Shown here one piece after another: positions 42,941 through 51,596 of a DNA stretch of 64,000 bases; position 1 is the stretch's first letter; every line of letters begins with the position of its first letter. The notes under the pieces are model-generated. The model saw only the letters and a program-made list of their open reading frames with translations, made no database searches and was not told the origin of the DNA. The translations under genes and the position numbers were made by a program. The DNA comes from Streptomyces umbrinus (GTDB lineage Bacteria > Actinomycetota > Actinomycetes > Streptomycetales > Streptomycetaceae), in NCBI RefSeq assembly GCF_030817415.1, contig NZ_JAUSZI010000002.1, forward strand, positions 5,208,001 to 5,272,000, given 5' to 3'.

Positions 42941-45184
42941 TCAGACGGTTGTGAGGTCCGGCCTTGTCTCCTCTCCTTCGGTACGAGCCTCGCTGGGGGC
43001 CTCGTCCTTCGTGGCCTGCGGAGCCGCGGCCCGGTGGCTGAGGGCCTCGCCCTCCACGTCCACGCGGGGCAGGATCCGGTCCAGCCAACGGGGCATCCAC
43101 CAGGCGGCCTTGCCGAGGAGGGCGAGGACGGCCGGGACGAGGGCCATGCGGACCACGAAGGCGTCGAAGAGAACGGCGATGGCGAGCCCGAAGCCGATCA
43201 TCTTGATCATCGATTCACCGGCCCCGATGAACCCGGAGAACACCGCCATCATGATCAGCGCGGCGGCCACCACGACCCGGGCGCTGTACCGGAAGCCGGT
43301 CCGGATCGCCTGGCTCGGGCTGTCCCCGTGGACGTACGCCTCCCGCATCCGGGCGACCAGGAACACCTCGTAGTCCATGGCCAGTCCGAAGACGATGCCC
43401 ACCAGGAAGATCGGCATCATGCTCATGATCGGGCCGGTCGTCTCGACCCCGAGGAGTCCGGCGCCCCAGCCCCACTGGAAGACCGCGACGACGGAACCGA
43501 GGGCCGCGAGCACGGAGAGGAGGAAGCCGAGGGCCGCCTTGACCGGGACGAGTACGGACCGGAAGACGATCATCAGCAGCAGGATGGCCAGGCCCACGAC
43601 CAGGATCAGGTACGGGATCAGCGCGTCCTGGGTCTTCTGGGCTACGTCGATGTTCAAAGCGGTGGTGCCGGTGACCTCGAACTCCGCGCCGGTGGAGGCC
43701 TCGGTCGCGGGGCGGTCGGCCCTGATGCTCTTGACCAGGTCCACGGTCCGCTCGCTGGTGGGTGACGTGGACGGGATCGCGGAGAACACGGCCGTATCCC
43801 CGGCGGAGTTGAACCGGGCCGGTGAGACGGACACGATCCCGTCGGTGGCGCCGATCCTCTTCTCGATCGTACGGACGGCGGTCTTCGGGTTCTCGGCGTT
43901 CCTGGCGTCCACGACGACGGTGAGGGGCCCGTTGAAGCCGGGGCCGAAGCCATCGGCAAGGTCGTCGTAGGCACGGCGTTCGGTGGCGGAGGTGGGCTTG
44001 GCCTCGGCTCCCGGCATGCCCAGTTGGAGGTCCATGACGGGTATCGCGAGGGCGCCGAGTCCGACGACGGAGGCGATCAGGACGGGGACGGGGCGGCGCA
44101 GGACGAAGCGGGCCCAGCGGCTGCCGCCGTTGTTCTCACCGCCTTCCTTGATACGTCCGCTCCTGCGGGCCCTGCGCGAGAGAACGGCGTTGGGCCAGAA
44201 GCCGAGGACGGCCGGGACGAGGGTCAGCGCGATGAGCACCCCGACGACGACCGCTCCGGCGGCGGCGAGGCCCATCTTGGTGAGCATCGGGATGCCGACC
44301 ACCGAGAGCCCGGCGAGCGCGATGACGACGGTGAGCCCGGCGAAGACGACGGCGGATCCGGCGGTACCGGCGGCGAGCCCGGCCGCTTCCTTCGGGGAGT
44401 GGCCCTTGGCGCGCTCCTCTCGGTAGCGGGAGACGATGAACACGGCGTAGTCGATGCCGCAGGCGAGGCCCAGCATGGTGGCGAGGGTGCCGGTCGTGGA
44501 CGACAGACCGAACGCACTGGCCAGCGCCATGATCGACGCCATGCTGACACCGACGCCGAGGATCGCGGTGAGCAGCGGAAGCCCGGCGGCGGCGAGCGAC
44601 CCGAAGGTGATCAGCAGTACGAAGGCGGCGATGGCGATACCGATCGCCTCCGCCGAACCGCCCGCCGAGGGCTGGGTCTCCAGGGCGGTCCCGCCGACCT
44701 CGACGGTGAGGCCCGTGTCCCGGGCCTGCTCGATGGCGCTCTCCAGCCGGTGCTTGGCGGCGTCGGTGAGGTCGTCGGCGTCGGCCTTGTAGGTCACGGT
44801 GGCGTACGCGGTCGTCGCGTCCTTGCTGACGGCCTTGGCCTGGAAGGGGTTCACGGCACTCGCGACCTGTGGTCCGTCGGCCGCGCGCTCGACCAGCGCG
44901 TCGACGGCCTTCCGGTGGTCGGCGGCGGTGATCTTCTGCCCGTCCGGCGCGACGAACACGATGCGGGCGGTCGCGCCGTCGGCCTCGGTCCCGGGGAAGC
45001 GCTGTTCCATCAGGTCGAAGGCCTTCTGGGACTCGATACCCGGCATGCTGTTCGTCGCGTCGGGGGCGGCGGGCGCCTTCGCGGCACCGAACCCGACGGC
45101 GGCGAGGACCGCCACCCACAGGAGGGTGACGTACCAGCGCCTTCGAAAGGCCAGCCGGCCGAGTCGGTAGAGGAAAGTGGCCAC
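42941..45184 (-). CDS. MMPL-family RND transporter
   Basis: A 747-residue membrane protein of the MmpL/HpnN group with two repeated halves, each with one helix, a large extracellular loop and five helices. Visible are FRRRWYVTLLWVAVLAAVGFG at the start, FGLSSTTGTLATMLGLACGIDYAVFIVSRYREE in the first half and MSMMPIFLVGIVFGLAMDYEVFLVARMRE in the second; these carry the proton-relay acidic residues. Such proteins export lipids or hydrophobic drugs. GTG 45184 is the start, with TTGGAGAC as ribosome binding site; the TTG of that site is an apparent upstream start. It lies between two sensor kinases. Confidence 0.9.
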   Translation of the reverse strand: MATFLYRLGRLAFRRRWYVTLLWVAVLAAVGFGAAKAPAAPDATNSMPGIESQKAFDLMEQRFPGTEADGATARIVFVAPDGQKITAADHRKAVDALVERAADGPQVASAVNPFQAKAVSKDATTAYATVTYKADADDLTDAAKHRLESAIEQARDTGLTVEVGGTALETQPSAGGSAEAIGIAIAAFVLLITFGSLAAAGLPLLTAILGVGVSMASIMALASAFGLSSTTGTLATMLGLACGIDYAVFIVSRYREERAKGHSPKEAAGLAAGTAGSAVVFAGLTVVIALAGLSVVGIPMLTKMGLAAAGAVVVGVLIALTLVPAVLGFWPNAVLSRRARRSGRIKEGGENNGGSRWARFVLRRPVPVLIASVVGLGALAIPVMDLQLGMPGAEAKPTSATERRAYDDLADGFGPGFNGPLTVVVDARNAENPKTAVRTIEKRIGATDGIVSVSPARFNSAGDTAVFSAIPSTSPTSERTVDLVKSIRADRPATEASTGAEFEVTGTTALNIDVAQKTQDALIPYLILVVGLAILLLMIVFRSVLVPVKAALGFLLSVLAALGSVVAVFQWGWGAGLLGVETTGPIMSMMPIFLVGIVFGLAMDYEVFLVARMREAYVHGDSPSQAIRTGFRYSARVVVAAALIMMAVFSGFIGAGESMIKMIGFGLAIAVLFDAFVVRMALVPAVLALLGKAAWWMPRWLDRILPRVDVEGEALSHRAAAPQATKDEAPSEARTEGEETRPDLTTV

Positions 45185-45572
45185 GGGGGTCTCCAAGAGT
45201 CGCGTACGTCGAGGGGTGTGGGCGGCGTGCGGGGGTACGGCGGCGGTGCGAGGTATTGGGTGGTGCGAGGTATTGGGCAGTGCCAGGTAGGGGTGCTTCG
45301 AGCCATGGGGTGCTTCGAGCGATGGGCCTCGGACGGTGGGCCCCGGGTGGTGGGTCGGTGTTTGAAAGGGGGCCAGGGTTGGCCCGTGGCCCGGCTTCCG
45401 CCGGGGCCGTCAACGCCCTCCGGGGGCCGTCGACTTCCGAGATCAACGATCCCGGTGGCGGCTCGCCGTCACGAGAGAGCGGGCTCCCGAACCGTGGTGT
45501 AGCGGGCTACACCACCAGGACGGTGGCCCGCTCCCCCGCGCGGGGCACCCCGCGGCTCCTAGCCTGAACGGC
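45185..45572. other. Gene-free promoter region with short tandem repeats
   Basis: This 388-bp divergent gap separates the MMPL gene from the second kinase. It holds short tandem repeats (GCGAGGTATTGGGTGGT/GCGAGGTATTGGGCAGT near 45247-45280, and GGTGCTTCGAGC twice at 45291-45322). No coding frame is convincing. GTAGCGGGCTACAC at 45497-45510 could be a small operator palindrome (GTAGC-N2-GCTAC-like). Confidence 0.5.
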
Positions 45573-46730
45573 ATGAGGAAGACGACGCGGCAGGCGGCCG
45601 GGGCAACGGTCCAGCTGGCCAGGGCCGCGGTCCTGACCTTCGGCACGATGCTCTTCCTCACGGTCCTGCTGATCACGGCCACGGCCACCCTCGCGGTGGT
45701 GGGCGCGGGACTGCTCCCCGAGACGGTGACGCTGGTACGCCGGATCGCCGGGGCCAAGCGCCGCCAGGTGGCCGAGTGGACGGGCGAACGGATCCCGGAG
45801 GCCTACCTCCCCCTGGACGACGGCCCGCTCCGCGCCCGCCTGCGCACCGCGGTCCAGGACCCCGGCACGCTCATGGACCTGCGCTGGATGTTCGCCCAGT
45901 ACGGCTACGGCAGCGTGCTGCCGATCCTGGTCCTTCCCCTCTGGCCGGCGGCGCTGCTGGTGGACGGAGTCCGCTGCGGACTCCTGAACCGCGCCCCGCT
46001 CGTCCTCCCCCTGATCACCCGCCTGGCGGACCTTGAGGCCAGGTGGTCCACCGCCCTGCTGAAGCCCTCCCCCAGGGCACGTCTGAGCGAGCGGGTCGAG
46101 GAACTGACCGCGACGAGGGCGGGAGTGGTCGCCGCCCACGAGGCCGAACTGCGCCGCATGGAACAGGACTTGCAGGACGGCAGCCAGGCCCGCCTGGTCT
46201 CCCTCTCCATGCGCCTCGGCCTGGCGAAACGCGCGTACGAACACGACCCCGCCACTGCCCGCAAACTCCTGGACGACGCCCAGGACCAGGCGGAAGAGGC
46301 CCTGACGGAGCTCCGCCACGTCGTCCGCGGAATCCACCCGCCGATCCTCACCGACCGCGGACTGGCGGGTGCCGTACGGGCCCTCGCCGCGAGCAGCGGC
46401 CTGGACGTCACCGTCGACACGGGCGGCCTGGAGACCGGCCCCCGGGCCCCGGCGGGCGTCGAGGCGGCCGCCTACTTCACCGTGGCCGAGGCCCTGACCA
46501 ACGCCGCGAAACACAGCGGCTCGCATCGCGCCTCGGTCCAACTCACGTGCGCAGCAACGGGATTGACCGTAACCGTGTCCGACGAGGGCCACGGCGGCGC
46601 CGACGAGACAACCGGCTCGAGCCTGCTCGGAATGCGCCGCCGGGTCGCGGCCCTCGACGGCACCATACGCCTGACGAGCCCGACCGGAGGGCCGACGGTG
46701 ATCGAGGCGGGGTTGCCGTGTGGGTGGTGA
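45573..46730 (+). CDS. NarL-type sensor kinase lacking the phospho-acceptor histidine
   Basis: A 385-residue membrane protein laid out as a HisKA_3 sensor kinase. A putative sensor domain comes first: TM at about residues 20-50, a loop with a conserved WMFAQYGYGSVLP motif, and TM at about 110-135. The dimerisation helix reads ELRRMEQDLQDGSQARLVSLSM, whereas the family norm is DLHDGAQARLV: the phosphorylated His is Gln. The ATPase part keeps the N box EALTNAAKHSGS and VSDEGHGG. It may be a pseudokinase or regulatory subunit. No response regulator is adjacent. It is divergent from the MMPL transporter. Confidence 0.85.
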   Translation: MRKTTRQAAGATVQLARAAVLTFGTMLFLTVLLITATATLAVVGAGLLPETVTLVRRIAGAKRRQVAEWTGERIPEAYLPLDDGPLRARLRTAVQDPGTLMDLRWMFAQYGYGSVLPILVLPLWPAALLVDGVRCGLLNRAPLVLPLITRLADLEARWSTALLKPSPRARLSERVEELTATRAGVVAAHEAELRRMEQDLQDGSQARLVSLSMRLGLAKRAYEHDPATARKLLDDAQDQAEEALTELRHVVRGIHPPILTDRGLAGAVRALAASSGLDVTVDTGGLETGPRAPAGVEAAAYFTVAEALTNAAKHSGSHRASVQLTCAATGLTVTVSDEGHGGADETTGSSLLGMRRRVAALDGTIRLTSPTGGPTVIEAGLPCGW

Positions 46731-46735
46731 GTGGC

Positions 46736-46789
46736 GTGCGGGTCGTAAGCGGGGTGCGGGTGCTGAGCGGGGTGCGGGTGCTGAGCGGG
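46736..46789 (+). repeat. 18-bp tandem repeats after the second kinase
   Basis: Three 18-bp units (46736, 46754, 46772), the second and third being GTGCGGGTGCTGAGCGGG and the first differing at two or three bases, then a partial fourth. They start six bases beyond the kinase stop codon. Confidence 0.85.
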
Positions 46790-46800
46790 GTGCGGCGCCC

Positions 46801-47277
46801 GTTCGCAGGCCACCCCGGACCACTGCCCACCCAGCCCCCACGCTCGTCCGCTACGCTGTTCCCGGTACCTCTCCCTGCCACCAGGAGGAGGGCTGGGGAC
46901 ACGCACGACACCCCCAACCCCCACCTGGGCCCAGGAACCGGCACCACGCCTTCGTGGGGCTTGTAGAAAACTCCATCGCCGCACCCATGAGGGCCGGGGT
47001 TGTCAAGGCGCATGAGCTCCCGTCCCGGTGAGGTTGTGGCCCTGTTCGCCGGGCTGTTGTGACTGGTGGGCGGGGATGCCCAGGCCGTGGTCCCCCGGCA
47101 TGCGGTCCTGCGGAGGGAAGCCTCCACGCACCCATTCGATCCCGGCCGACCGGGCGGGATCATGACCTTGCTTCGGGGGCCGGGCTGCTCATTCAGGTCA
47201 TCGAGCGCGGCGTGGCCGGCTCATGCAGCGATGCGAGCTCGCCCGGGGCTTGGTGTCCCACTCCTTGGAGGTGGTCG
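46801..47277. other. Noncoding stretch on the transposase 3' side
   Basis: No gene is supported in these 477 bp. The part from about 47000 carries RNA-like inverted repeats: GATCCCG/CGGGATC (47140-47162) and ATGACCT/AGGTCAT (47161-47202). It may include one end of the IS110-type element and possibly its guide-RNA region. The element boundary was not determined. Confidence 0.45.
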
Positions 47278-48291
47278 TCACGCTGAGGTGCAGGGCTCCT
47301 TCGGCCGGCGTGCCGCCTCGACGTCGCGCAGCAGGTGGTAGGCGTGGGTGAGGAGTTTGCGGGCGATCGCGATGGTGGCGATCTTCTTGCCGCGGCGGTG
47401 CGCGATCTGCTCGTAGTGGGCCGCGAACTGCGGGGAGCGTTTGGCGGTCTGTGCCGCCTCGTTCATGATCCAGCGGAGCCAGGGGTCGCCCTGTTTGGAG
47501 ATGTGCCCGTAGAGCACGGTGCGGTCCGAGCCGCGGACGGTGGGGGTGAGGCCGGCCCAGGAGGCGAGTTTGCGGGCGGAGGGGAAGCGTGAGATGTCGC
47601 CGACCTCGGCCACGATGATCTGGGCGGTGAGCCGGCCGACGCCGGGCAGCGCGGTGAGCGCCTTCACCCGCGGGTCCGTCCTGGCCGTCGCGGCCAAGCC
47701 CGCGTCGGTCCGGTCGATGACCTGCTGGAGTGCATCGATCATCTCCAGCAGGTCGGCCACCACGTGCCGGGAGGTTTCCGGCAGCGGCAGCTCGTCCAGC
47801 CAGGCCCGGCCCGGTGCGCTCCAGCAGCTGGACGCACGGTCGCAGCCGTGGTGGGCCAGGACCGCGTGGATCCGGTTGCGCAGCAGCGTGCGCAGCCGCA
47901 CGAGTTGGGCGCGGTGGCGCAGCACGGCCCGCTGCTCACGCAGCAGCAGCGGGGCGATCCACGCCTCCGGCAGCAGGTCCGCGCGCAGCAGATGGGCCAG
48001 GGTCGCGGCGTCGACCTTGTCGTTCTTCAGCCGCGCCGAGGCGATCGCCTTGCACTGCAAGGGGTGCGCCATGTGTGCCTCGAAGCCGTAATCCTGGAGC
48101 AGCTCGATCAGCCGGCCCCAGCCGAACGCCGCCTCGAACGCCACCGGCGTGCCCACCGGCAGATCTCCGATCACCCCCAGCACCGTCTCCCGGCCGTTGG
48201 GCACGTTCCGGTTCACCGCGATCTTCCCGCCCTCATCCGTGACGGCGATCTGCGACCGGCGGTGCACATCGATCCCGACGTAAGCCTGCAT
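47278..48291 (-). mobile_element. IS110-family transposase gene (DEDD transposase)
   Basis: A complete IS110-type transposase (337 aa). The RuvC-like DEDD domain has Asp8 in YVGIDVHRRS, Glu53 in VAFEAAFGWG, and Asp91/Asp94 in LKNDKVDAATLAHLLRADLLPE (given in part). The C-terminal Transposase_20 domain has ALPGVGRLTAQIIVAEVG and the catalytic Ser region KLASWAGLTPTVRGSD. All key acidic residues are present, so the element may still be active. IS110 elements lack conventional inverted repeats and use a structured noncoding RNA from a flanking region to choose donor and target. Ends of the element could not be fixed. Confidence 0.9.
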
Positions 48292-48577
48292 CCCGGGCCG
48301 ATGGTCCTCCGGGCCCGCCCGATTGGGGCCCCGGCCCTCATAGGGTCAGGTCAGGGCACGTTGTCGGATCGTGCCGGTGGACCTTCTGGAAGTGACGCGC
48401 ACCGACATGAAGCAGTCCACGTTCTCGTCAGCTTGAAAGCTTCCTCGCACACTCAACGCTTCGCCTGAGGGCGGTGAACGATGGTCGCGTACGAGGGCCC
48501 AGACTGACAGTCAGGTCAAGGCTCCCTCCCGGGAAACCCACCTGATCGCTCGAAGCCAGCCTCCTACTCTGGGTGGC
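48292..48577. other. Noncoding flank on the transposase 5' side
   Basis: No gene is seen. It holds GC-rich hairpins such as GGCACG-N9-CGTGCC (48354-48374) and GGGCCCG/GGGCCCC-type pairs around 48322-48350. In IS110-group elements the bridge RNA is read from the transposase 5' flank, so this 150-285 bp is the first place to look for it. Confidence 0.45.
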
Positions 48578-49573
48578 ATGTCTACGCCGAAACTCCACCA
48601 CTACGTGCCTCAGAGCTACTTGGCTCGGTTCGGCCACGGTGAACAGGTCAGGGTCAGGCGCCGACTCCCCGCAAAGACGCACCTCGCCAACGTCAAGAAC
48701 ATCGCAGCCGAGACCGGCTTCTACACCATCACGGACGAGAACGGCGCACCCTCCACAGTCATTGAACGAGAGCTCTGCGAGCTGGAGGGAACAGGGCTGG
48801 CGGCCCTGCGCCGCATTGACGAGACGGACATGCCTCCCCTCCCAGGCAGCGACGACAGGGAACTTCTCTGCCTGTACCTGGCGGTGCAAATGGCCAGAAC
48901 GCCGAGGAAGCGCACCATGATGCTCTTCGCCGGCAACCTCACCGCCTACGCGGACGGCCGGGAAGTCGACAAGAAGCTCGTAGCCGAGTACCTCACGAAG
49001 AAGCACCTCGGCTACACGCCGAGGCCGGCCGAGGCCGAGGGTGCCTGGGCGTTCTGCCACGGCCTGCGTGCGGAATCCGGTGGCGATCCCACCCAGAACG
49101 ACGCGGTGATTCTGCCGTTGCAATCGGTCCAGGTCTGCCTCCCGGAATTCCGAGCTCGGCACTGGCGACTGGAGGCCAGCCGGAAACCGAACTTCCTCAC
49201 CTCCGACGCGCCTCTCGTAGTCTGGCGCCCGCACACAGCGAGCGACGCCTTCAGTGGATTCGGGCTGAAAGACGCGGAGGAGATCAGATTTCCGGTCAGC
49301 CCCTCAGCGCAACTCGTGCTCATTCCTGGTCAGGGCACTTCTGTGGAAGAGGTCAAGCTCAGCCGAGTGGGCACCTGCAATCAAGACATCGCGGACAGTT
49401 GCCAGCACGTCGTCGTCGGACATCCAGACCGGCACGCGGCGCTCGACAAGGTTGAGTTGAGGAAGCGAGGCCCCGTGCTTCGTTTCAACGTCGGCCCCGG
49501 CGTCCAGGAGAACTCTGATGGGACTCACGAACCCATGGGAGACATCTTGCACATGTGGACCACTCGCCGGTGA
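48578..49573 (+). CDS. DUF4238 domain protein
   Basis: A 331-residue soluble protein with the family signature at its start, LHHYVPQSYLARFG, followed by a mixed alpha-beta body (CLYLAVQMARTPRKRTMM at about residue 100). Late comes a KPNFLTSDAPLVVW motif and GHPDRHAALD. DUF4238 proteins are widespread, often in accessory regions of genomes, and their activity is unknown; no signal peptide or membrane helix is visible. ATG 48578 is a plain start with weak ribosome binding site. Codon usage is somewhat less GC-biased than in core genes here, consistent with acquired DNA. Confidence 0.8.
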   Translation: MSTPKLHHYVPQSYLARFGHGEQVRVRRRLPAKTHLANVKNIAAETGFYTITDENGAPSTVIERELCELEGTGLAALRRIDETDMPPLPGSDDRELLCLYLAVQMARTPRKRTMMLFAGNLTAYADGREVDKKLVAEYLTKKHLGYTPRPAEAEGAWAFCHGLRAESGGDPTQNDAVILPLQSVQVCLPEFRARHWRLEASRKPNFLTSDAPLVVWRPHTASDAFSGFGLKDAEEIRFPVSPSAQLVLIPGQGTSVEEVKLSRVGTCNQDIADSCQHVVVGHPDRHAALDKVELRKRGPVLRFNVGPGVQENSDGTHEPMGDILHMWTTRR

Positions 49574-49662
49574 CAGCAGTAACTTTGGCGCTTCAGTGAA
49601 CCAGGTGATTTATTTCGCTTTCATTCGCCTGCGACTCAGCGGAGGCGTGGGGATAATTCCTG

Positions 49663-50142
49663 ATGGACGCTCAACGCATGAGGCGAGCTCCGCGAAGGAA
49701 AATGTCGTCCACCGTCCTGGCTGTGATTGACCGCCAGGATCGGGTATTGCTATGCAGGGTTCACGGCGATTCCACTTGGCGGCCGGTCAAGGCAACGATT
49801 ATCCCTGCCCGGCCATCCAGATTTTCCGTCATTCACGTTTTCGATCAGCTCTTCTCACACTGGTTCCTTGCGCGCACTCCGGTAGTCGGAAGAATCAACC
49901 CGCTGCCGGAGCCGGGCGGCCCGAACGTATCGACACACGTCTTCGTCGTCCGGCGCAGCAGAATTAGGTCCATCAGCCTTCATGCCTGCACCCGCCCAGT
50001 TACGGATGTCGACTACTTCTGGCATCCGTTGCCGAATGTCGAGGACGAAGATTTTGATGTATATCCACGCGAGCTCGGCCCCTTTCTCCGTGGATACATC
50101 GAGGGCTGGATTCCCAACGGCGACATCACTCTCGTTGAATGA
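49663..50142 (+). CDS. Hypothetical protein, possibly Nudix-like fold
   Basis: A 159-residue protein (146 if ATG 49702, which has GAAGGA very close upstream, is the start). After a basic N-terminal stretch it reads STVLAVIDRQDRVLLCRVHGD, the beta-strand start of Nudix proteins, but the Nudix box with its Glu cluster is missing. The end is acidic (LPNVEDEDFDVYPRELGPFLRGYIEGW). Lower GC and codon usage unlike the core suggest recent acquisition. Function unknown; the Nudix resemblance is weak. Confidence 0.5.
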   Translation: MDAQRMRRAPRRKMSSTVLAVIDRQDRVLLCRVHGDSTWRPVKATIIPARPSRFSVIHVFDQLFSHWFLARTPVVGRINPLPEPGGPNVSTHVFVVRRSRIRSISLHACTRPVTDVDYFWHPLPNVEDEDFDVYPRELGPFLRGYIEGWIPNGDITLVE

Positions 50143-50172
50143 CCACTCGTTCCCGACGAAGGAGCAGGTCCC

Positions 50173-50424
50173 GTGCCGAGCACCCAGCATCGACTCCAAC
50201 CTCCAGCTCGCGGTCCGTTGCGGCTGGAGATCCGGACGCTTCTGGCAGCTGCCGGACTACCCGAAGCCGACAGCGACGACCGCTACCGCGCCCACGGTGT
50301 CCTGGTGACCGATCGCGGTGAGTCAGTCGGCGTGGAGTGGTTCGCCTCTCGCAGTCTGCGCCGCGCCGCCGCCGACGAGCAGCTACGAGGTTGGGGTGCC
50401 GTTAACGAGCGGCGAACAAGGTGA
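50173..50424 (+). CDS. Small hypothetical protein, 83 aa
   Basis: A short frame begins at GTG 50173 with a good AAGGAG eight bases upstream and lies 30 bp after the preceding gene. The product is hydrophilic and Arg-rich at its end, with core LRLEIRTLLAAAGLPEADSDDRYRAHGV and GESVGVEWFASRSLRRAAADEQLRGWG. It has no signal or membrane segment. It may be cotranscribed with its neighbour. No family is recognised; it could be the surviving part of a larger gene. Confidence 0.5.
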   Translation: MPSTQHRLQPPARGPLRLEIRTLLAAAGLPEADSDDRYRAHGVLVTDRGESVGVEWFASRSLRRAAADEQLRGWGAVNERRTR

Positions 50425-50687
50425 CAAGTAACCCGCCAGTAGTTTTGGGTCGGCCCCGGGGGCAGGGCGGTTTCAAAGTCTTGTCGATTGTCCTGTGACA
50501 TCGGATCTTGAGCGTGTGCAACCGAACCTTGACCGGGCGCGAGTCTGTGACGTAGGGAAGTTTGAGCGGTAGATGACATCGAGAGGCGTCAGGGGGTGAG
50601 CGCGCTGACAGCCCACGACGACGCGGCTGCCCCAGGTTGCGTTCCGCGGGATAGGTAGGTTTGGGGCACCGTCTAAGGAGATGCACG

Positions 50688-51524
50688 ATGCCCGAGCGCC
50701 GCAGAGTTCTGTTCGTGACCGACCTCGTCTACCAGGCGCGGGGGCGGCGCTACTGCGACGAGGACATCTTCCTGACCTCCCGACTGCGTGACGCCTTCGA
50801 CGTCGCCCTGTGCCACCCGCTGGATGCCGCCGCGCTGATGGACGCCTTCGATGTGGCCGTGGTCCGCAACAGCGGGCCCGTGCTGCACTACCAGAAGGAG
50901 TACGACGCCTTCCGGGAGCAGGCCGTGGCCCGTGGCATCCGGGTCTACAACCCGCTGTCCGGCCGGGGCGACATGGCCGGCAAGCAGTACCTGCTGGACC
51001 TGACCGCCGCCGGATACCCGGTCATCCCCACCATCGACCGGCCCGAGGACCTGCACCTGCTGCCCGAGGCCGGCCAGTACGCGGTCAAGCCGAAAGCGGG
51101 CGCGGACTCCATCGGCCTGACCTTCTTGCCCCGAGAGCAGCTGAGCGACCTGGCCTACGGTGACATCCTGGTCCAGCCGCGCATCGACTTCCGCTACGAA
51201 GTGTCCTTCTACTACGTCGACGACGCCTTCCAGTACGCCCTTCACGCCCCCGATCCCGAGCGGCGCTGGGTCCTTGAGCCCTACGAGCCCACCGACGCCG
51301 ACCTGGTCTTCGCCCGGCGTTTCATCGACTGGAACACCCTCGACCACGGCATCCAGCGCGTGGACGCCTGCCGCACCCAGGAAGGCGAGCTACTCCTCGT
51401 AGAGCTGGAGGACCTCAACCCGTACCTGTCCCTGGAACTGGTCTCCGACCGGACCCGCGACGCATTCGTGGCGAGCATGGCGGCATCCCTCCACCGGTTC
51501 CTGGACGCTCAGCCCTGCACCTAA
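50688..51524 (+). CDS. ATP-grasp domain protein
   Basis: A 278-residue soluble protein with an ATP-grasp layout. It has an N-terminal pre-ATP-grasp domain (RRVLFVTDLVYQARGRRYCDEDIFLTSRL), then the nucleotide-binding strands YAVKPKAGADSIGLTF and GDILVQPRIDFRYEVSFYYVDD, and the metal-binding end ELLLVELEDLNPYLSLEL. ATP-grasp enzymes ligate a carboxylate to an amine or thiol through an acyl-phosphate. ATG 50688 has AAGGAG seven bases upstream. A 263-bp gap before it (50425-50687) holds no clear gene. Substrate unknown; tailoring of a peptide or small metabolite is possible. Confidence 0.78.
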   Translation: MPERRRVLFVTDLVYQARGRRYCDEDIFLTSRLRDAFDVALCHPLDAAALMDAFDVAVVRNSGPVLHYQKEYDAFREQAVARGIRVYNPLSGRGDMAGKQYLLDLTAAGYPVIPTIDRPEDLHLLPEAGQYAVKPKAGADSIGLTFLPREQLSDLAYGDILVQPRIDFRYEVSFYYVDDAFQYALHAPDPERRWVLEPYEPTDADLVFARRFIDWNTLDHGIQRVDACRTQEGELLLVELEDLNPYLSLELVSDRTRDAFVASMAASLHRFLDAQPCT

Positions 51525-51596
51525 GGCGGCATTCGCGGCGGTTCCCAGATACGCCAGAAACCCGCCACGGGATGATCTTGGAGTCCAAAGGGGGCG

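Noticed and set aside
47278..48291. Conventional terminal inverted repeats for the IS110 element
   Set aside because: None were found, as expected for IS110-group elements; ends were therefore not assigned.
50594..50656. A 20-codon frame before the ATP-grasp gene that might be a precursor peptide
   Set aside because: The ribosome binding site is weak, the sequence is unremarkable, and no other peptide-tailoring genes are present.
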